A stretch of DNA of 64,000 nt from Rhizoctonia solani (Eukaryota; Basidiomycota; Agaricomycetes; Cantharellales; Ceratobasidiaceae): positions 868,001 through 932,000 of the forward strand of contig NC_057382.1 in assembly GCF_016906535.1 (NCBI RefSeq), in the 5' to 3' direction. A program made the position numbers and the translations under genes. Position 1 is the first letter of the stretch. Each line of letters starts with the position of its first letter. Under the pieces are notes generated by a model. It made no database searches, was not told the origin of the DNA, and was given only the letters and a program-made list of their open reading frames with translations. Below are positions 29,910-42,545 of the stretch, in pieces.

Positions 29910-31877
29910 CTATCCCCTGCAAATTTCATCAAGTAGTTCGTCGGTCCACCCCTGTTCTAGCGCTGCATCCGCAGGGGAGGCTTCCTCCACGTCGCACAGG
30001 TCATATCCGGCCCAGCGTGTAATCCTGATGGTGTACCCAGACACAGTTTTAACAACTTGCCCGTTGTGTACCGGTGGCAGAATATGAAAGACTTCTAGCC
30101 TTCGACAAGCATGAGCAACCATCCAACCGGCCACGTTTTGCACTCCGTCGGTTTCTTCGACATGCACAGGCATTAGTGTATACACCGGCTGTCGTGCTAC
30201 AGCTTTGGGGAGCTCGTATCGTTTGCGACTGCTGGGCGCAATTTGGGGGTTAGGATCGACTTCAGGCATAGGCATGGGATCGGAATGGTGGAGGGTATCA
30301 CTCAGGTCGGGGACACGGACGGCAACACTAACGAGCCGAGGGAAAATACTCAAAGCTTGCGCTAGCTCCTCCTATTCCGATCGTGTAAATTTTTGTTCTG
30401 TGAAAGCCAGGCACAACTGATTTACTTACATAGGTGTGTTCTAGGCGCTTTGGCCATCTAAAGCGCAGCGATTCCAAGCCCGGACATGCAGTTGCGGCGG
30501 CCCTCAAGAGCTCTACGTCCATGTCCAGCGGCACAGCATCTACATGCAATGTGTGCATCCCACGATGGACGGCCAAGCCCTTCATCAATCTGAGCCCTAC
30601 AGGCTTCGAGATTCCATGGTGTCCGAACCCGAGCCAACTGCCATTAATCAAACGAACGTCCTTGAGCGAGCGTCTCATCGAGTGTTCGTCAATGATTTCG
30701 AGGATATTAGAAAGGGTGCCTTTGAATATACGTAAAGCTGAGAGCGCATGACGCGGGATACCTAGAACGGCGAGTCCAACGGATTGTGTACCACGGATAT
30801 CGAGACGCAGGGCGCGAATACCGGCATGTCGCGAAAGGAAGCCAGCAAGAACGGGCTCCGGTATGTGAACCCGGCGATGCTTACGCGGGTGAGGTACGGC
30901 CAGCGATAGGGAGAACCAACCAAAGCATCTCCAATCGATCCATAGGCAGGAACTCGCACATCCAGCGAGGACAGGTCAGGGGAAGCAGCAACAATAGACA
31001 AAATAATCTGCATAATAACTCGTGCAGCTGATTGAGTAGTAAGTATAGAATCATGCTCGATTCATCAAAACGGGACCCACTATCGTCATGTATGGAGTTT
31101 AGTACACGGAAAGAAAAGTCGTGAAGATTTTGAAATCCAGAAAGCTAATGTGTACAGCACTCAGGTTAGTTCTCGCGAGAAGGGGTAGTGGACTTACTTG
31201 AATGTGATTGTCGGTAAAGTTGACTCCTACTTTCGCCCCGATTCTTAGTGATCGCAATTCAGTGGCATCACGCACGGCATCCAAGATCATATTCGAAGAT
31301 TCAATGTCCATCCCTGATATAACGTCCCATTCGAAAGCACTAAGGTGTGGCATATTATCGATCATAACTGGGAGACATGTTACAAGAGGACGATGGAGCT
31401 TGTGGATCTCGGACACGTGAAGTTTGCGTACATGTTGGCCTAGATCGGGGTCGCGGGCCAACCTTAAACAGTGCGCAGGAATGGCTGGTTGGGCGTCTGC
31501 GTTCACGAGAAAGGCTCCTGATGCATCTCTTGGCAGAATCGACGCGTTCACCGCAACATGCTCGTAGAGCAAGGCGTTACAAACTCGTTGATTTGTTTAT
31601 TGACGAGGGCGAGGTTGACAAGATCTCTGTTGGAGAGTCCAGTTGACGCAAGGATCCTGTTAATTAGTTCTGGAGGAAGATATATAAAGTATGCTGGAGG
31701 CGATAGGGGGGCTCCTTCAATCATGAGGGCGTCTGCGGTGCTCTGGCTAGAAGAACTGGGATCGGTGTTGGTGGGTGGTTGTGGAATCACTACGCTCAGG
31801 TTGAAGCCTAGGTCGAGTGCTTTAGACCTCCGAAGCACAACCTCTCCACTAGTACGCTTTTTCCTAGAACGGTCCAT
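29910..31877 (-). pseudogene. F-box protein gene with frame breaks
   Basis: The minus-strand ATG at 31877 gives MDRSRKKRTSGEVV. Next is an F-box: FIYLPPELINRILASTGLSN with DLVNLALVNKQINEF. F-box proteins recruit substrates to SCF ubiquitin ligases through Skp1. After it come leucine-rich, LRR-like segments typical of the large Agaricomycete F-box families. Near 31565 the frame must change to continue into LLYEHVAVNAS, and near 30860 it changes again before LAGFLSRHAG. Introns are visible near 31200 and 30430. The final exon ends LDEICRG at 29910. It is either a decaying gene or one hit by small sequence errors. Its substrate is unknown. Confidence 0.65.
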
Positions 31878-33010
31878 GTTGACAAGAAACAAAGTTAATA
31901 ATGAATAGATAATTCCGGTCGTTGTACAATTAAAGAAAACACCCCTGTTTAATTGCAAATACTACACGTGTATCTTCGCACACAGTCGTCAACAAACAAT
32001 ATTCTAGCGTGGCGAGCCCGCTTTTTTATGAATGTTGTCAGTTTATCCGAGGCACTATCTAACATATCAGGATATAAGCAAGATCTAGTTATCAGGGACT
32101 GATTTACTGGGTGACGGCGTAGATGGTTGCGATGTGCAGTGTCACAATCAACATCACATCTAATCCCATAACGCTTTTATCTTGTCTCAGCACTCCAAAG
32201 ATATATACGATAGACACATATGAGTCTAAGTATTATATACAGGGACATCCTACTCGGGATAAGTACTTTGTACTCTGGGCATACATTCAAACTTTATGGG
32301 TGCTAATATCATCAGTTTGGCCCGAGTGTTCAACTACAGCTCGTATCGAAATAGAATTCATGGACTTCTCAGAAACACGCAAACACCGGCAACAATAGAC
32401 AACTAACCACACGTCCTCAGTTGCCACCCGGCTTCTCAACCCCACGTCACGTGGTCGCGCTGAGGGACGCGTCAGGTGGATCATTCCTGTAGCCCGTTGG
32501 TATAACGCTGGAATTTCGTTTGAGTCTGGATTGTGCGCTCGGCAATATATCACGCTGGAAGGTGGGTCTATCAAAATTTAATCGTTCATTGATATTTCTT
32601 TCTTGTACCGTTAATGCTTAGTCGTGTGGGATTTGAGATTCTGGTAGTAGGACTGGATCGGCACAGCTAAACTATCTCTTAATCGTTCATGGAACACGGA
32701 GGCGCCTCCTATAGTCTAAACTGTATCACGTGATAAGTTGTTCTTGATAAGTCTTAAATGGCTCGCCATTTATAATATAGAGTAAATTGATTGGTGTGCA
32801 GTGAGGAGGAAAACACATGGTAACAAAAAATTACACAAGCATTCATTCGTCCACCCTGCAGACCCGACATCCGGTCCTACGCCAACATATTAAAGGTTTT
32901 TGCTATTTTAAAATTTTTTATGTTTTTAGTCTTCCAGAACTAAGAGCAACTCTCAGCGATTGTAAAAGTCACATTTCTGTTAGTGCTTACCTGAAATGAA
33001 TTACATCGAG
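31878..33010. other. Intergenic stretch, nothing recognised
   Basis: AT-rich with scattered short frames. TATCACGTGATA near 32736 is the only marked motif. Confidence 0.35.
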
Positions 33011-33340
33011 CTAGTCACCCTCCTCGGGGACAAGCTGATCCGCAGTCGCCTCATTTTCTGCGTTCGCTTCTGCTTGATTGTTGACGTTGTTCGCCTGTTG
33101 GTTAGCCGCCATAGTTACTTCGGTCGGGGCTGCGTCAGGTGGAGCGTTGGGATTATTTCCTGCAGCTGGTACATGCAATCCCGCTAACAAAGGGGAATCA
33201 TTGCCACTTTAAAGATTAAAGATGAGTAAAGTAACGTGGTGTCTGTGTCTTTTCTTACTGGAAAGGTGGACCACTTCTACAGGCAATGTGTCAAGCTGAT
33301 GAACTTTTTGAACTTTTCCACGCATTTTAGCTTGAGATAG
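33011..33340 (-). CDS. Possible small two-exon gene, Ala/Asn-rich product
   Basis: The minus strand has a low-complexity open segment (PAAGNNPNAPPDAAP, then ANQQANNVNNQAEANAEN) ending at a stop at 33011-33013. Upstream, a short segment starting MRGKVQKVHQLDTLP precedes a GTAAGA donor. The frames do not join cleanly with the most obvious splice sites, so the model is doubtful. No family is recognised. It may be a small gene or a remnant. Confidence 0.25.
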
Positions 33341-34150
33341 TGTTTATCAGTCACGTCGAGGGCTTAAAATATGTTATGTACCTATCGTTATTCGAGTGGG
33401 AGCGAGAGCAAGAGCAAGTTAATTAAGCAAGAGTCTAATTGAATAGTGCATGAAGATGGGAAGCAAGCTATGGAATCACCTTATATATGCGCCCCAGGAC
33501 TTATTGACACTAGAATCTCAAATTTACGAGCGCCCAAGAATGCAGCATAATCTTCCAAGTGAATTCACCGAGTCGTGGACTTTGCATGCATGCTGGTCAT
33601 AGATTTACACTTTGTACTCGGGTGTGCTTGAGAAACTCGTGCTATGCATCAGCCGGTGTTCAGCATCTGCATCGAGCCAAAACTCTATTGAACATCCATC
33701 TAAGAAGACACAGTACATCAAAGCGCTAACTTTAATGAAGAGCATGTCCTTGCGGTGGGCCATTTTGGATCACATAGCTGGATGATCCGGTACCATCTCT
33801 TGGTAGGCAGATTGCGAGTTTATCTTTGCGTCGTGATTATCCGATTCGCGTGCACGTATCTCCAGGAAAGAGAGTGGCGAGATGTGTACATCGAGACGCG
33901 ACTCGCCCCTATCCAGTATTTTGAAATCAAGCGTTGCCTTATGTGGTAAGCTGTTACGCCAATCACTATAGCTCCTTTCTTGGAGTTCACAGCAAAATCG
34001 CCGTGGTCTCCCCAAACGTGTCTTATGATGACTCCACACTTGATTAAACGGTTATTTGTCTAGTATAGATTATGATTAAGAATGGTATATGCTACAAAGT
34101 AAAACGAAGATATGCAGCCGCTATTCTGGGTACAGAAGCTTGAAAGGGTA
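33341..34150. other. Intergenic stretch, nothing recognised
   Basis: No supportable gene. Short frames on both strands show no domain pattern. Confidence 0.35.
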
Positions 34151-35245
34151 TTAATTTTGAAGTTGACCAGCAAGATCAAATGGAGCATAATGCCAACACC
34201 TGTGTATACCGCGTAAGAGCGGTCCTCTCTTCAAGTAAAGAAGTAGCTTACTCCGGGTTGGCGGCCATAAGCTCCGGAAGAGCATTCTTTGCCTCGTCGG
34301 GAAGGCCCGGCCACGCCTCGTTCGCACTGCGATCGTGGTGAAGTACAAGGAACGGGAGAAAATATTCCATTCGAGAGTTTTGCGCGATCCAGGCAATGTC
34401 CTCTTTGAAAAAAAAATTAGGCAACCTTAGATTGAGTGAGTGTAAACGTGGCGGCATACCATCAACAAGTGCTCTTAGTTCCGGTCCCGTTAGAGCTGAT
34501 TTAAGCGCTGGGGGTTCATGTGGTTTACCTAAAGTAGAATCTAGTCTTGGAATCGTGGTGTATACTCCCAGATACGGACCTGTTCATGCATGTTGCTACT
34601 AAACACTGGGGCCATAACTTCCATCGCGGCCACTAGTTCGACGGAATCAGCTTTCTCCGGGTGCTGAAACAGTACTCAAACAAGGTGAGCTGTAGAATCC
34701 CAAATTACTTGAAGTCGCATACCTGTGCTGCCTCATGGACCCATTGCTCCATTCTTTCTAAGCAACCAAGCAGAGCCTTGTTGTCTTCGCCATCCAGGGC
34801 AGTAAAAGAGGAAAGACGAGGGAATATGATCGTATTCTCGCCTGTTGTAAGTCGATGAAATCAGGATCACTCAAGATTGAGTTCAAGTGTTGTCGTGGGA
34901 GATGGGCGCACCTTCGCAATGCCGACGCAGCGTTTCACAGAATGCATCCACGTAGTTGACAAAGTTTACCATCTCTGTGGGAAGAACCTTCAAAGCTTTC
35001 CCGCCGATTTGATTAAAAGCCCTAATTAGGGAGTTCTGCAACAAACCTATGGTCAGACGAGAATACTAGGGCCAGTTGCTATTGCGACTTGCATGCATGA
35101 ACGCAGTATCGTACCGATAAGCATCCACATAACTGGCGATAGTGTCAGATAAAGGTAACGGCCAGTCAAGGATAAATGCTCACTCTATTGTGGAAAGGTC
35201 GGTTGGAATTCCGGCAACTGTGGGGACAGTAGGCAGCGAGTGCAT
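34151..35245 (-). CDS. Hemerythrin-like (HHE domain) protein
   Basis: Six or so exons on the minus strand assemble into a fungal hemerythrin-like protein. The order is WPLPLSDTIASYVDAYRNSL, IRAFNQIGGKALKVL, FVNYVDAFCETLRRHCEGEN, TIIFPRLSSF, LERMEQWVHEAAQ, MEVMAPVFSSNMHEQ, then GMESFLPF-like sequence (RMEYFLPFLVLHHDRSAN), WPGLPDEAKNALPEL and the last exon CWHYAPFDLAGQLQN. HHE domains bind iron or oxygen through His and Glu; some expected His are replaced here (RRHCEGEN). If the start is MHSLPTVPTV (35245), a TGA at 35180-35182 interrupts the frame before the first conserved block. The true start may therefore lie elsewhere, or the gene may carry a nonsense change. Confidence 0.65.
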
Positions 35246-35904
35246 ATCTCTTGGAATGATAACGTTAGATGTTTCAACTCAGGTGTTCGTAACCCGGCCA
35301 GCAGGTAGTGTCCTAAAGAGTGAAAGCACCTCATGAAGGAGATAACAGTCTTTATATCTTTCCTAGTTTGGGCTTATTATGTTTGCGGATGAAAGGTGTG
35401 AGAAGTTTATCACTTTTAAGAAAGGGGGTGCCAAGCAAGAGGCTTGAGCTTATGTGTTTAGAAAGTAGACAAGTCGTAATTTCCAATTCCAAGCCTAGGA
35501 AACAATGGACTTACGGATTTGTGAAACCAAACAGCTCCCGCCCTTTGTGTCGTATTTGTAATGAGACTTTGAAGTCTATGTGGCTGTGTCGCTGGCTCTA
35601 GCCACGTGACCTCTTAGAGATCTTCGGGATTTCCATCAGATTGGTCGGTTGGCGACTGAGATCTACCGAGTCCTCGCATAGCTCGGCAAAAACTGTACTT
35701 GTGGGACAAGTATGATTCGCTGGCATGGGATAATCTCACAGTGTCAAAAAGGCTTTTGGCATGGTATAGACCTAACTGTTACCACCTCGGGGGAGAATTT
35801 GCTGACGCCTATAGCTGCCTTTAAACTAAGGCGCTTATTACTTAGGCCTATTCTTGGCTTTATCGGGAGACGATCGGGTACACTAATCGGATATACTTCA
35901 CCAA
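35246..35904. other. Intergenic stretch, nothing recognised
   Basis: It presumably holds the divergent promoters of the hemerythrin-like gene (-) and the deacetylase gene (+). No other coding signal is convincing. Confidence 0.35.
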
Positions 35905-38350
35905 AATGACGACAAATACCAAACTAGTATGCTTCACCAATTGTCTTCTGGCACTTGAAGACGGTACCCTTGTCCCTCGGGATCTTTGGATAGATTCCGA
36001 ACTGGGTCTGATTTTGGACGCACAGGTCTTGTTGTTCTACCTCTATTGAGTCTTTGTTTCTCACCGGATTCTATATCCAGCACACTTTCTTTGCTGCACG
36101 GACTCGTCCGTCTCGCGTCGTTGACTTGCACGGAGCTATTCTGGCTCCTGGTCTCCTCGATATCCAAATCAATGGTGCATTTGGGTTTGACTTCAGTATA
36201 TACAATAATAACGAAGGAATTCCCGACACTCCCGAAGAGGAAAGTCGTGCGGATAAAGATTATCTTGATTCGTTAGTTCGGGTGGCGGATCGTATTACGG
36301 AAACTGGAGTGACCGGGTGAGTGGTCAATCACCGATGTGGCGAACTTTGGCGTTTACACGCCAGCTTCAACGTCCAGATTGGTCCCGACCATTGTTACGC
36401 AGCAAAGGGAAATCTACCCCAAGCTACTGTCTCTGTTAGCCCCACAAGACACGCCTCACGGTGCGCATTTGTTGGGTTGGCATGCTGAAGGTGCGTGTTT
36501 ATCATACACATACGTTTAGACATGTGTCTTCATGAGCTCTGATGGGTTGGAGCGCCCATGCTCGGACATATGGATCATTCCGCCATGATTACAGCTTACC
36601 ATGAAAATAATCTCAGGGCCTTTCTTGCAGCCTGCCAAAAGGGGCGCTCACACATCAGCTTTTTTGCTCTCTGCACCAGACGGAATTTCTTCCTTCGAAG
36701 CTGTGTACGGTTCCACGGCGCTTGATGTGAGTCCTGGCTCCTGGATGAATTGTGATTTCCAATATTATCGCCTCATATTGGCCGTTACAGAAACATACCG
36801 GGGGAGTTCGCATTATTACGGCGGCGCCAGAGTTAGAAGGAGTACTTGGTAGCGTCGCACCGCTTGCGGAACGAGGCGTAGTTGTATCGATCGGTCACAG
36901 GTAAATGAAATTTTCTTTCGACCGCCGGTGGATGGATCTCGCCGGTATCTTCCCCTATGGATCATTTGCCATGCATCATCCATGCATAGCGCGGCGACGA
37001 CAAGATACCACCACTCAACCTTTCCCAATCTCCCTTACCTCTTTTTTCATATCTGCTCTTGCGATGAGCATTTCCAAGCTATGCTTGCTTTCCCTTACAT
37101 TTCATGCGCTTTGATTTACTCCTATTTCTCTCATCAAGATCACCGAGCTGACCTATGTATTAGCATTGCACCCACTCCAATCGCGACTGCGGCTGTCGCA
37201 CACGGTGCTCGTCTCATCACTCACCTCTTCAATGCGATGCCACAACTACACCATCGTGATCCATCCATTATTGGGCTACTAGGATCCAGTCAAGCCGGAA
37301 AAGGAGACGCAGTTGGAGTCCCTCGAGTAAGTTCATTAGCATCGGCACCTCAACTGTGGCCTCAACATTTCATCTATTCAGCCAAGTCACGCAGCTTACG
37401 CTCCAGGGAAAGCTCCTCCCGAATCCGTATCAACTCTGGGTGGAAAGTCGCTGCTAAAGAAAATTAGTACAGTGAATCTGACATCACCGACCAAGAGCGA
37501 ACAAAAGCATGAGGTGTCCGAAGCACTTCAAGAATTAATTACCCCACCCCAAACCCCCTTGGTCGCTCGCCAGCGGTTGGCCCAACGCCATCGATTCTCA
37601 TGGCCAGTAAGTCATATGGCCCATTATCGAGCTTGATAACCAACTATTGTACCCCAGTTCCTCATAGCATTGAACCATTGGAAAGACCGTTTTATGGAAT
37701 GATTGTTGATGGAATTCATTCACACCCGAACAGTGTCAAGGTCAGCACGCGCTGCGCGAACGTACAATCGGCATCTACAGCAAGTTAATAAAACGCTTGT
37801 TTTTAGCTTGCGTATACTGCATCCAGAAGGTTGCGTCTTCACCGATGGTGAGCTTCTCGGATGGGATCTCAATTAGTAGCATGCTAACAATATGATAGCA
37901 ATGTCCATGCTCGATCCTCATCTTCCGGATGGTGTACATGAATGGAGGGACGGAAAAGGCTGGTCAAATCAGGGATAAGCTCTTTATTGAGGCACTGACA
38001 CACTCGCTGGAAGGTGCGTCCCAACTCGTCCGTTCGCATGGTTTTGATTGATCACCGCGCACAGCGTTGTTACTTTGCCAAAGTGCATCCGTAATTTTAT
38101 GGCATTCACTTCTTGCACACTAGGCGATGCTATCAAATGTGCAACTTATAACCCAGCCAAGTGTCTTGGAATTGAAGCTCGAAAAGGGTATGTGTATTAC
38201 TCAGCTGGGTTGTATGCACTGGCCTTATATAATACGCCCTGTAGCACCCTGCGAGCTGGTGCTGATGCAGATCTCGTAGTGATGACGGCTGAAGGAGAGA
38301 TTCTAAGTACTTGGGTAAGTGGCAAGGTCGTCTGGTCCAAATCGGGATGA
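35905..38350 (+). pseudogene. N-acetylglucosamine-6-phosphate deacetylase gene with frame breaks
   Basis: The enzyme hydrolyses GlcNAc-6-phosphate to glucosamine-6-phosphate plus acetate in amino-sugar (chitin) catabolism. The start is MTTNTKLVCFTNCLLALEDG. Landmarks in order: LHGAILAPGLLDIQINGAFG, LVPTIVTQQREIYPKL, GAHLLGWHAEG, GPFLQPAKRGAH, VVVSIGHS, ITHLFNAMPQLHHRDPSIIG, FYGMIVDGIHSHPNSV, HPEGCVFTD, GDAIKCATYNPAKCLGIEAR and GADADLVVMTAEGE, ending WSKSG. The metal and substrate His/Asp motifs are present. About ten introns are seen. Around 37805-38020 the reading frame is lost several times by single bases, three of them within about 60 bp, so the gene is either newly dead or the sequence has small errors. 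Confidence 0.8.
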
Positions 38351-39634
38351 GTAGCATCGGGGCCAATATCGTAATGCCCGCCGGCCCAAAGTATCTTTTA
38401 TCCATGAAATCGAATGAATGTGTTTGTCTGAGCTAATTTCTATGAGAGACTGTCCCACAAGACAGAATAGCACAGGCATCTAGAACCTGTAGAGTTGCTC
38501 ATAAATAACCATGCTCGTCCAAAGACAAATGGAATGGGCGCGGGTTCTATCACCATCATAAGCAAACACCAGTAAACACAATAGCCTCATGTATGTTCCC
38601 TTTCTTCCTTGGATGAGCCCAAAGCACAGCGGCAGTCCAGTTTCCATTTGAGTCACTTGGCCCACTGTGGTGATTGCATAGTGTTATGGAAAGTACCAGA
38701 ACTATACGTCGTGTTCCCACACATAATAAGAGGAAAACAAGGCCAGTAAATACTACTGTGGCGAGCACATGGTGCAGAAGGGCCGTGAAGCGTCCTACTA
38801 GAGATGGCGACTAGAGGAGAGCTCTAATTGTATACGTTGGGCAAATGGCCAGGAATGAGAGTACTGGATAAGGGTAATCCACATCCACATCCTACTTGGC
38901 TCTAGTTTGCCTGTTAGATCATCCATATCGTCTAACCCGATAGCAGGGGACCAGATAGTGAAGCCGGCCAGAGGCTCTACAAAAATGTGGCAGCTTTATA
39001 CAAGGAACCAAGAGTCGGAAGGCGTACTAGCATGATTCGACAAGGGATTGAGAAGATGATGGTTGTTTCCAGCACGGATTGCTTGAAAACCTGATGTATA
39101 CACGTACCCATTTGCATATCATGCTCCAATCGAAGTCAATGGTGAGTCTAACGCATGTCGGCGCTTGATTGAAATGGCGTTTGCTGCGTTGTATACACCT
39201 GTTGGGTCTATATTTATCCGATAGGAAGGCAAATTGGGATACTAATATATAGAATGCTGGACGGGGTCACTACTATATCGGAGGCGGATAATAGGAGAGT
39301 GGAAAGACTAGAAGTTGTGGGAGTTGATGTGTGGGAGCCCCCGCTCCGTTTCAGCCCAAATATCAGAATCTCAGAAATACCTTTTCTCCAGATACCCTTC
39401 TCCCTTAAATAGCGAGGCAATAGACATGAGAAATCTACTAAAATGGGTCAATTTGCTCACCTCTTGAGACCACGGCTTGGTAGTGGTTCAATTTTTGTTC
39501 GACCCCGCACTGGCTTCCAAGGCCGAGGCGCGCATTATTCGTTTTAGACAATTCTGATTACGTGATCGATACTGTCAAGCGCCCCAAGCTCACTTGGCAG
39601 ATACTACCACGACACAACCTTGTTCACCAATGCG
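38351..39634. other. Intergenic stretch, nothing recognised
   Basis: No coding family is seen on either strand in about 1.3 kb. Confidence 0.35.
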
Positions 39635-41416
39635 ATGGAAACATTAGCTGTGCTAGTATCCCTCGCAATAGGTACATATGCAGATAGTGGGTACGTTCGA
39701 TGTTTGTGTATTGACTGGGCGTCAACTGATGTTCTATAATAGCAGTAGTAATAGCTCGCTACCTACGTACCCCAATGACCCATATCTTCAATATCAGCCA
39801 TCTTTCGCCTACTCGTTGCCCATCCAGATTCTTATTACCGGAATAGTCTTTACACTGGTTCTGGTTCTATTCATTCACTTGCTATTCACAGCTCAGTACC
39901 ATTGGCCTCTCGCTCGTCTCAACTACATCCTGCAATTGTGTGGAGTGGTCACTCTCCTAATCTGGCTGAGTGCAACACTTATAGTTGTGCTGAAGCATGC
40001 CCATGAAAGGAGTAAAGGCTGGCCGTATATGCTAGACTACGTAGCGGTGGATATTCCAAGCGACCAATGGACAGATACACAGGAAGCCTGGTGGTTGGTA
40101 ATGGAAAGTACGACGTCTGGCCTTGTACACGTATGTATTAATTTCTCATTCATTTTAAGAGAAATATTTACATTGCCTAGATCACACACATTCAATTCTT
40201 AACACTGCTCTACCCCTCCGGTATCGAAGCTCGCTTGATCTTCTTACTCCTCGGACCTCTAGCAATTGCTTCCAGTGGCATGGTGTTTACATCGATGAAC
40301 TCAGCGGCGGAAGTCCGCGATCTTGGAGATGCCGTCCGTAACGTTTGCAATTCTGCGCTCTCGTTGCTTTTCACTGCAGCCCTCTTGGCTTGGGGATTTG
40401 TCATCCATCGGACGCCTGCTTGGCGCACGGATGGCGGAACAGCCGCTTTCGGAATTGGAGCCATCATCCTCGCTGTTCTGTCGACCGTTTCCAATTTCCT
40501 TCAGATCTTCCTCAATAGGCGGATTCACTGGCTCCTAAGCCTCACATGGGCGATTGTCCTCTGGCAAAGTTTCTTGGGTTGGTGGTGGTGGGTTGGGAGT
40601 GGAGAGGGTGTCAACGAAGTTGAAGACATGCTTGAGCGGGAGCGCCGTAGACGACGAAAGCGTGCCAAGAAGAGGAAGAAAGAAGCCCAAGCTGCTGCAT
40701 CAGGTGCCGACCCACAGCGTGGTATCCTACGCACTTTTCGGCGTCGGGGATCTCGAGCACCAGACGACAATGAAGGAAGTGTGCCAGGAAGGGCAGGCAC
40801 ATCATCTGGACAGGACAACGCATCTTCTCATCCAGATGGATCATCTCATCCAGAAAATACACTTTCTAATCCCGAGACACATTCCCACACTACTTCTTCC
40901 CACACATCTACAGCACCATCGGGTGCCTTGGGGAGGGCATGGGCGAGCATACGCCATGCTCATCGCCGTGCCACGACTGTCCAAGCTATTGAACAAGTAG
41001 AACTTCGGAACACAACTCCTGGTTGGGGTCTGGGGAGCTTTGGTGTTATGGAAGCGGAGAGGCGGCGCGCAGGGCGAGAGGTTGAGAGGCGCGAGGGTGA
41101 GCGGAGGCTTGTGGATAGAGATGATGCTACCGGAAACGACACGGCTGATGGGCGAGACGATGATACTGAGGGCGTTCGCTCCGGTGGCGAATCGGACGCA
41201 GAGACCAGACCGGGAAGGACGGCTTATCCACCTCTGGGCTGGACTCAACGTGACCTTGACCAACAAGAGGCCGCGCGGCGTTCAAGACGGAATGAGAGGG
41301 AAATGCGTAGGGAGGGGAGACAGCTGAGCGGGGACGAGGAAGGGGGTGGAGTGGGAGGGACTTGGGGGTGGGGTCCATTAAGAAGATGGCGACTGAGAGA
41401 TAGTACAGCTTACTGA
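39635..41416 (+). CDS. Multi-pass membrane protein with a charged cytosolic tail, unknown function
   Basis: The ATG is at 39635 (METLAVLVSLAIG), followed by an intron to about 39742 and a second intron at 40130-40181. The protein has about six to seven hydrophobic segments. One is PIQILITGIVFTLVLVLFIH; others lie around YILQLCGVVTLLIWLSATL, LIFLLLGPLAIASSGMVF, LSLLFTAALLAWGFV, FGIGAIILAVLSTV and WLLSLTWAIVLW. A tail of about 250 residues follows, rich in Arg, Glu, Ser and His, with a basic run (RERRRRRKRAKKRKKEAQ). The layout recalls fungal seven-helix membrane proteins, but no named family is recognised. The two exons after the first are fully open, so the gene looks intact. Confidence 0.7.
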
Positions 41417-41645
41417 CCGATTTTTGGGACTTCTACTTTATTTATCCATACGTGATAAAGTATGGTTTCTCAAAACTGTATCCGATTGCTTTTGTAAGTT
41501 ATTTGTCCATTGCCCAGTTATTACATAATGTACCAGTTGTTTGTGCTCTGTTGGCTGCAACTCGAGCCCTTGGTGGCCAAATGACCATGTGGCAAATTAA
41601 ATCTGATGATCTCCCCCCAAATCCTGCTATCGTCTACCGACTACT

Positions 41646-41968
41646 ATGAATCAAGGAACCTACGGAATCGCAAATCTCAAAAGTAACAGGCTGACACCAT
41701 TCTTGTTATTGGTTTAACGAGGAATATTGTGAAGATCCACCCGTAAATATCCAAACTCGAGAAGCGCTCTCTCGCTCTGAAGAAATGACCGAGGCAGATG
41801 TAGTTGAGATACAACTTCCGCGAGCGCTCGTCCCAGATATCCGAGATGTTGCGAATTTAACCTCCCAAATGGAGAGACCATCTCTGCGAGTGTTAAGTCC
41901 CTCGGGATCGAACTCATGAAAACGGGTTAGGAAACTACCCTCAGCAACGACCCAATAACATAACCTAA
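41646..41968 (+). pseudogene. Relic of a third ricin-B/coiled-coil lectin gene
   Basis: It begins MNQGTYGIANLKSNR, matching the first beta strand of the neighbouring lectins (EPGTYRIINIARKKAL), and ends QRPNNIT, matching their last exon (ERPNN, KRPNN). Between them almost all of the lectin domain is missing and only an EALSRSEEMTEADVVEIQL stretch can be read. A small final intron appears to be kept at about 41926-41944. It is best read as an internally deleted copy in a tandem array. Confidence 0.5.
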
Positions 41969-42545
41969 AATACAGGTTATGCACCAACATGACCGGTATG
42001 TACATATTATTAACATTTAGGGGAAATTTCATCCCCGCAAATCTATTACTTCCTGTAGTCATATGAAAATATGATAGGCTCAACATCGAAAAGCATTCCT
42101 TCAGCAAAACAGAAGACGCCGGTGGCTCTTGCCAAGTGTTCTCGACAAGATATATTTTACAACAAAAAGTATACCAAAGGCGATTTAGATGGGAGTCTTG
42201 GGCTTCTCCAATTAACCCAAGTGCCCTAGGGGACTACGGGACTATAAGAGCCAACGCAACCTGTATCATATTTGTGGATTTCAACTTGAACCTTATCCTC
42301 GATATTCCAAATAATCTGTTAATTCACGAACTTGAAAGGCTGGGTTTGCATCGATATGATGTATCTTCTCAGTTAGATTAATTGTGTCCGTTGAATCCTT
42401 TTTGGCTCCAGTCGCATGTATGTCTTGGGTTGGAGAGTGGAGTGGCGTTCTCATTGACGTGTTTTGCAAATAGAAGGGGACTGTCGGAGACCTCATGACC
42501 AGTGGCTACCAACTTACACCAGTACACCACTGCAAAATCTATATC

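Noticed and set aside
32123..32398. Frame starting MVAMCSVTINITSNPIT as a gene
   Set aside because: No domain, no splice structure and no partner exons; overlapped by an equally long minus-strand frame.
38480..38768. Minus-strand hydrophobic frames as a small membrane protein
   Set aside because: Two overlapping frames with weak hydrophobic character and no conserved pattern; not supportable.
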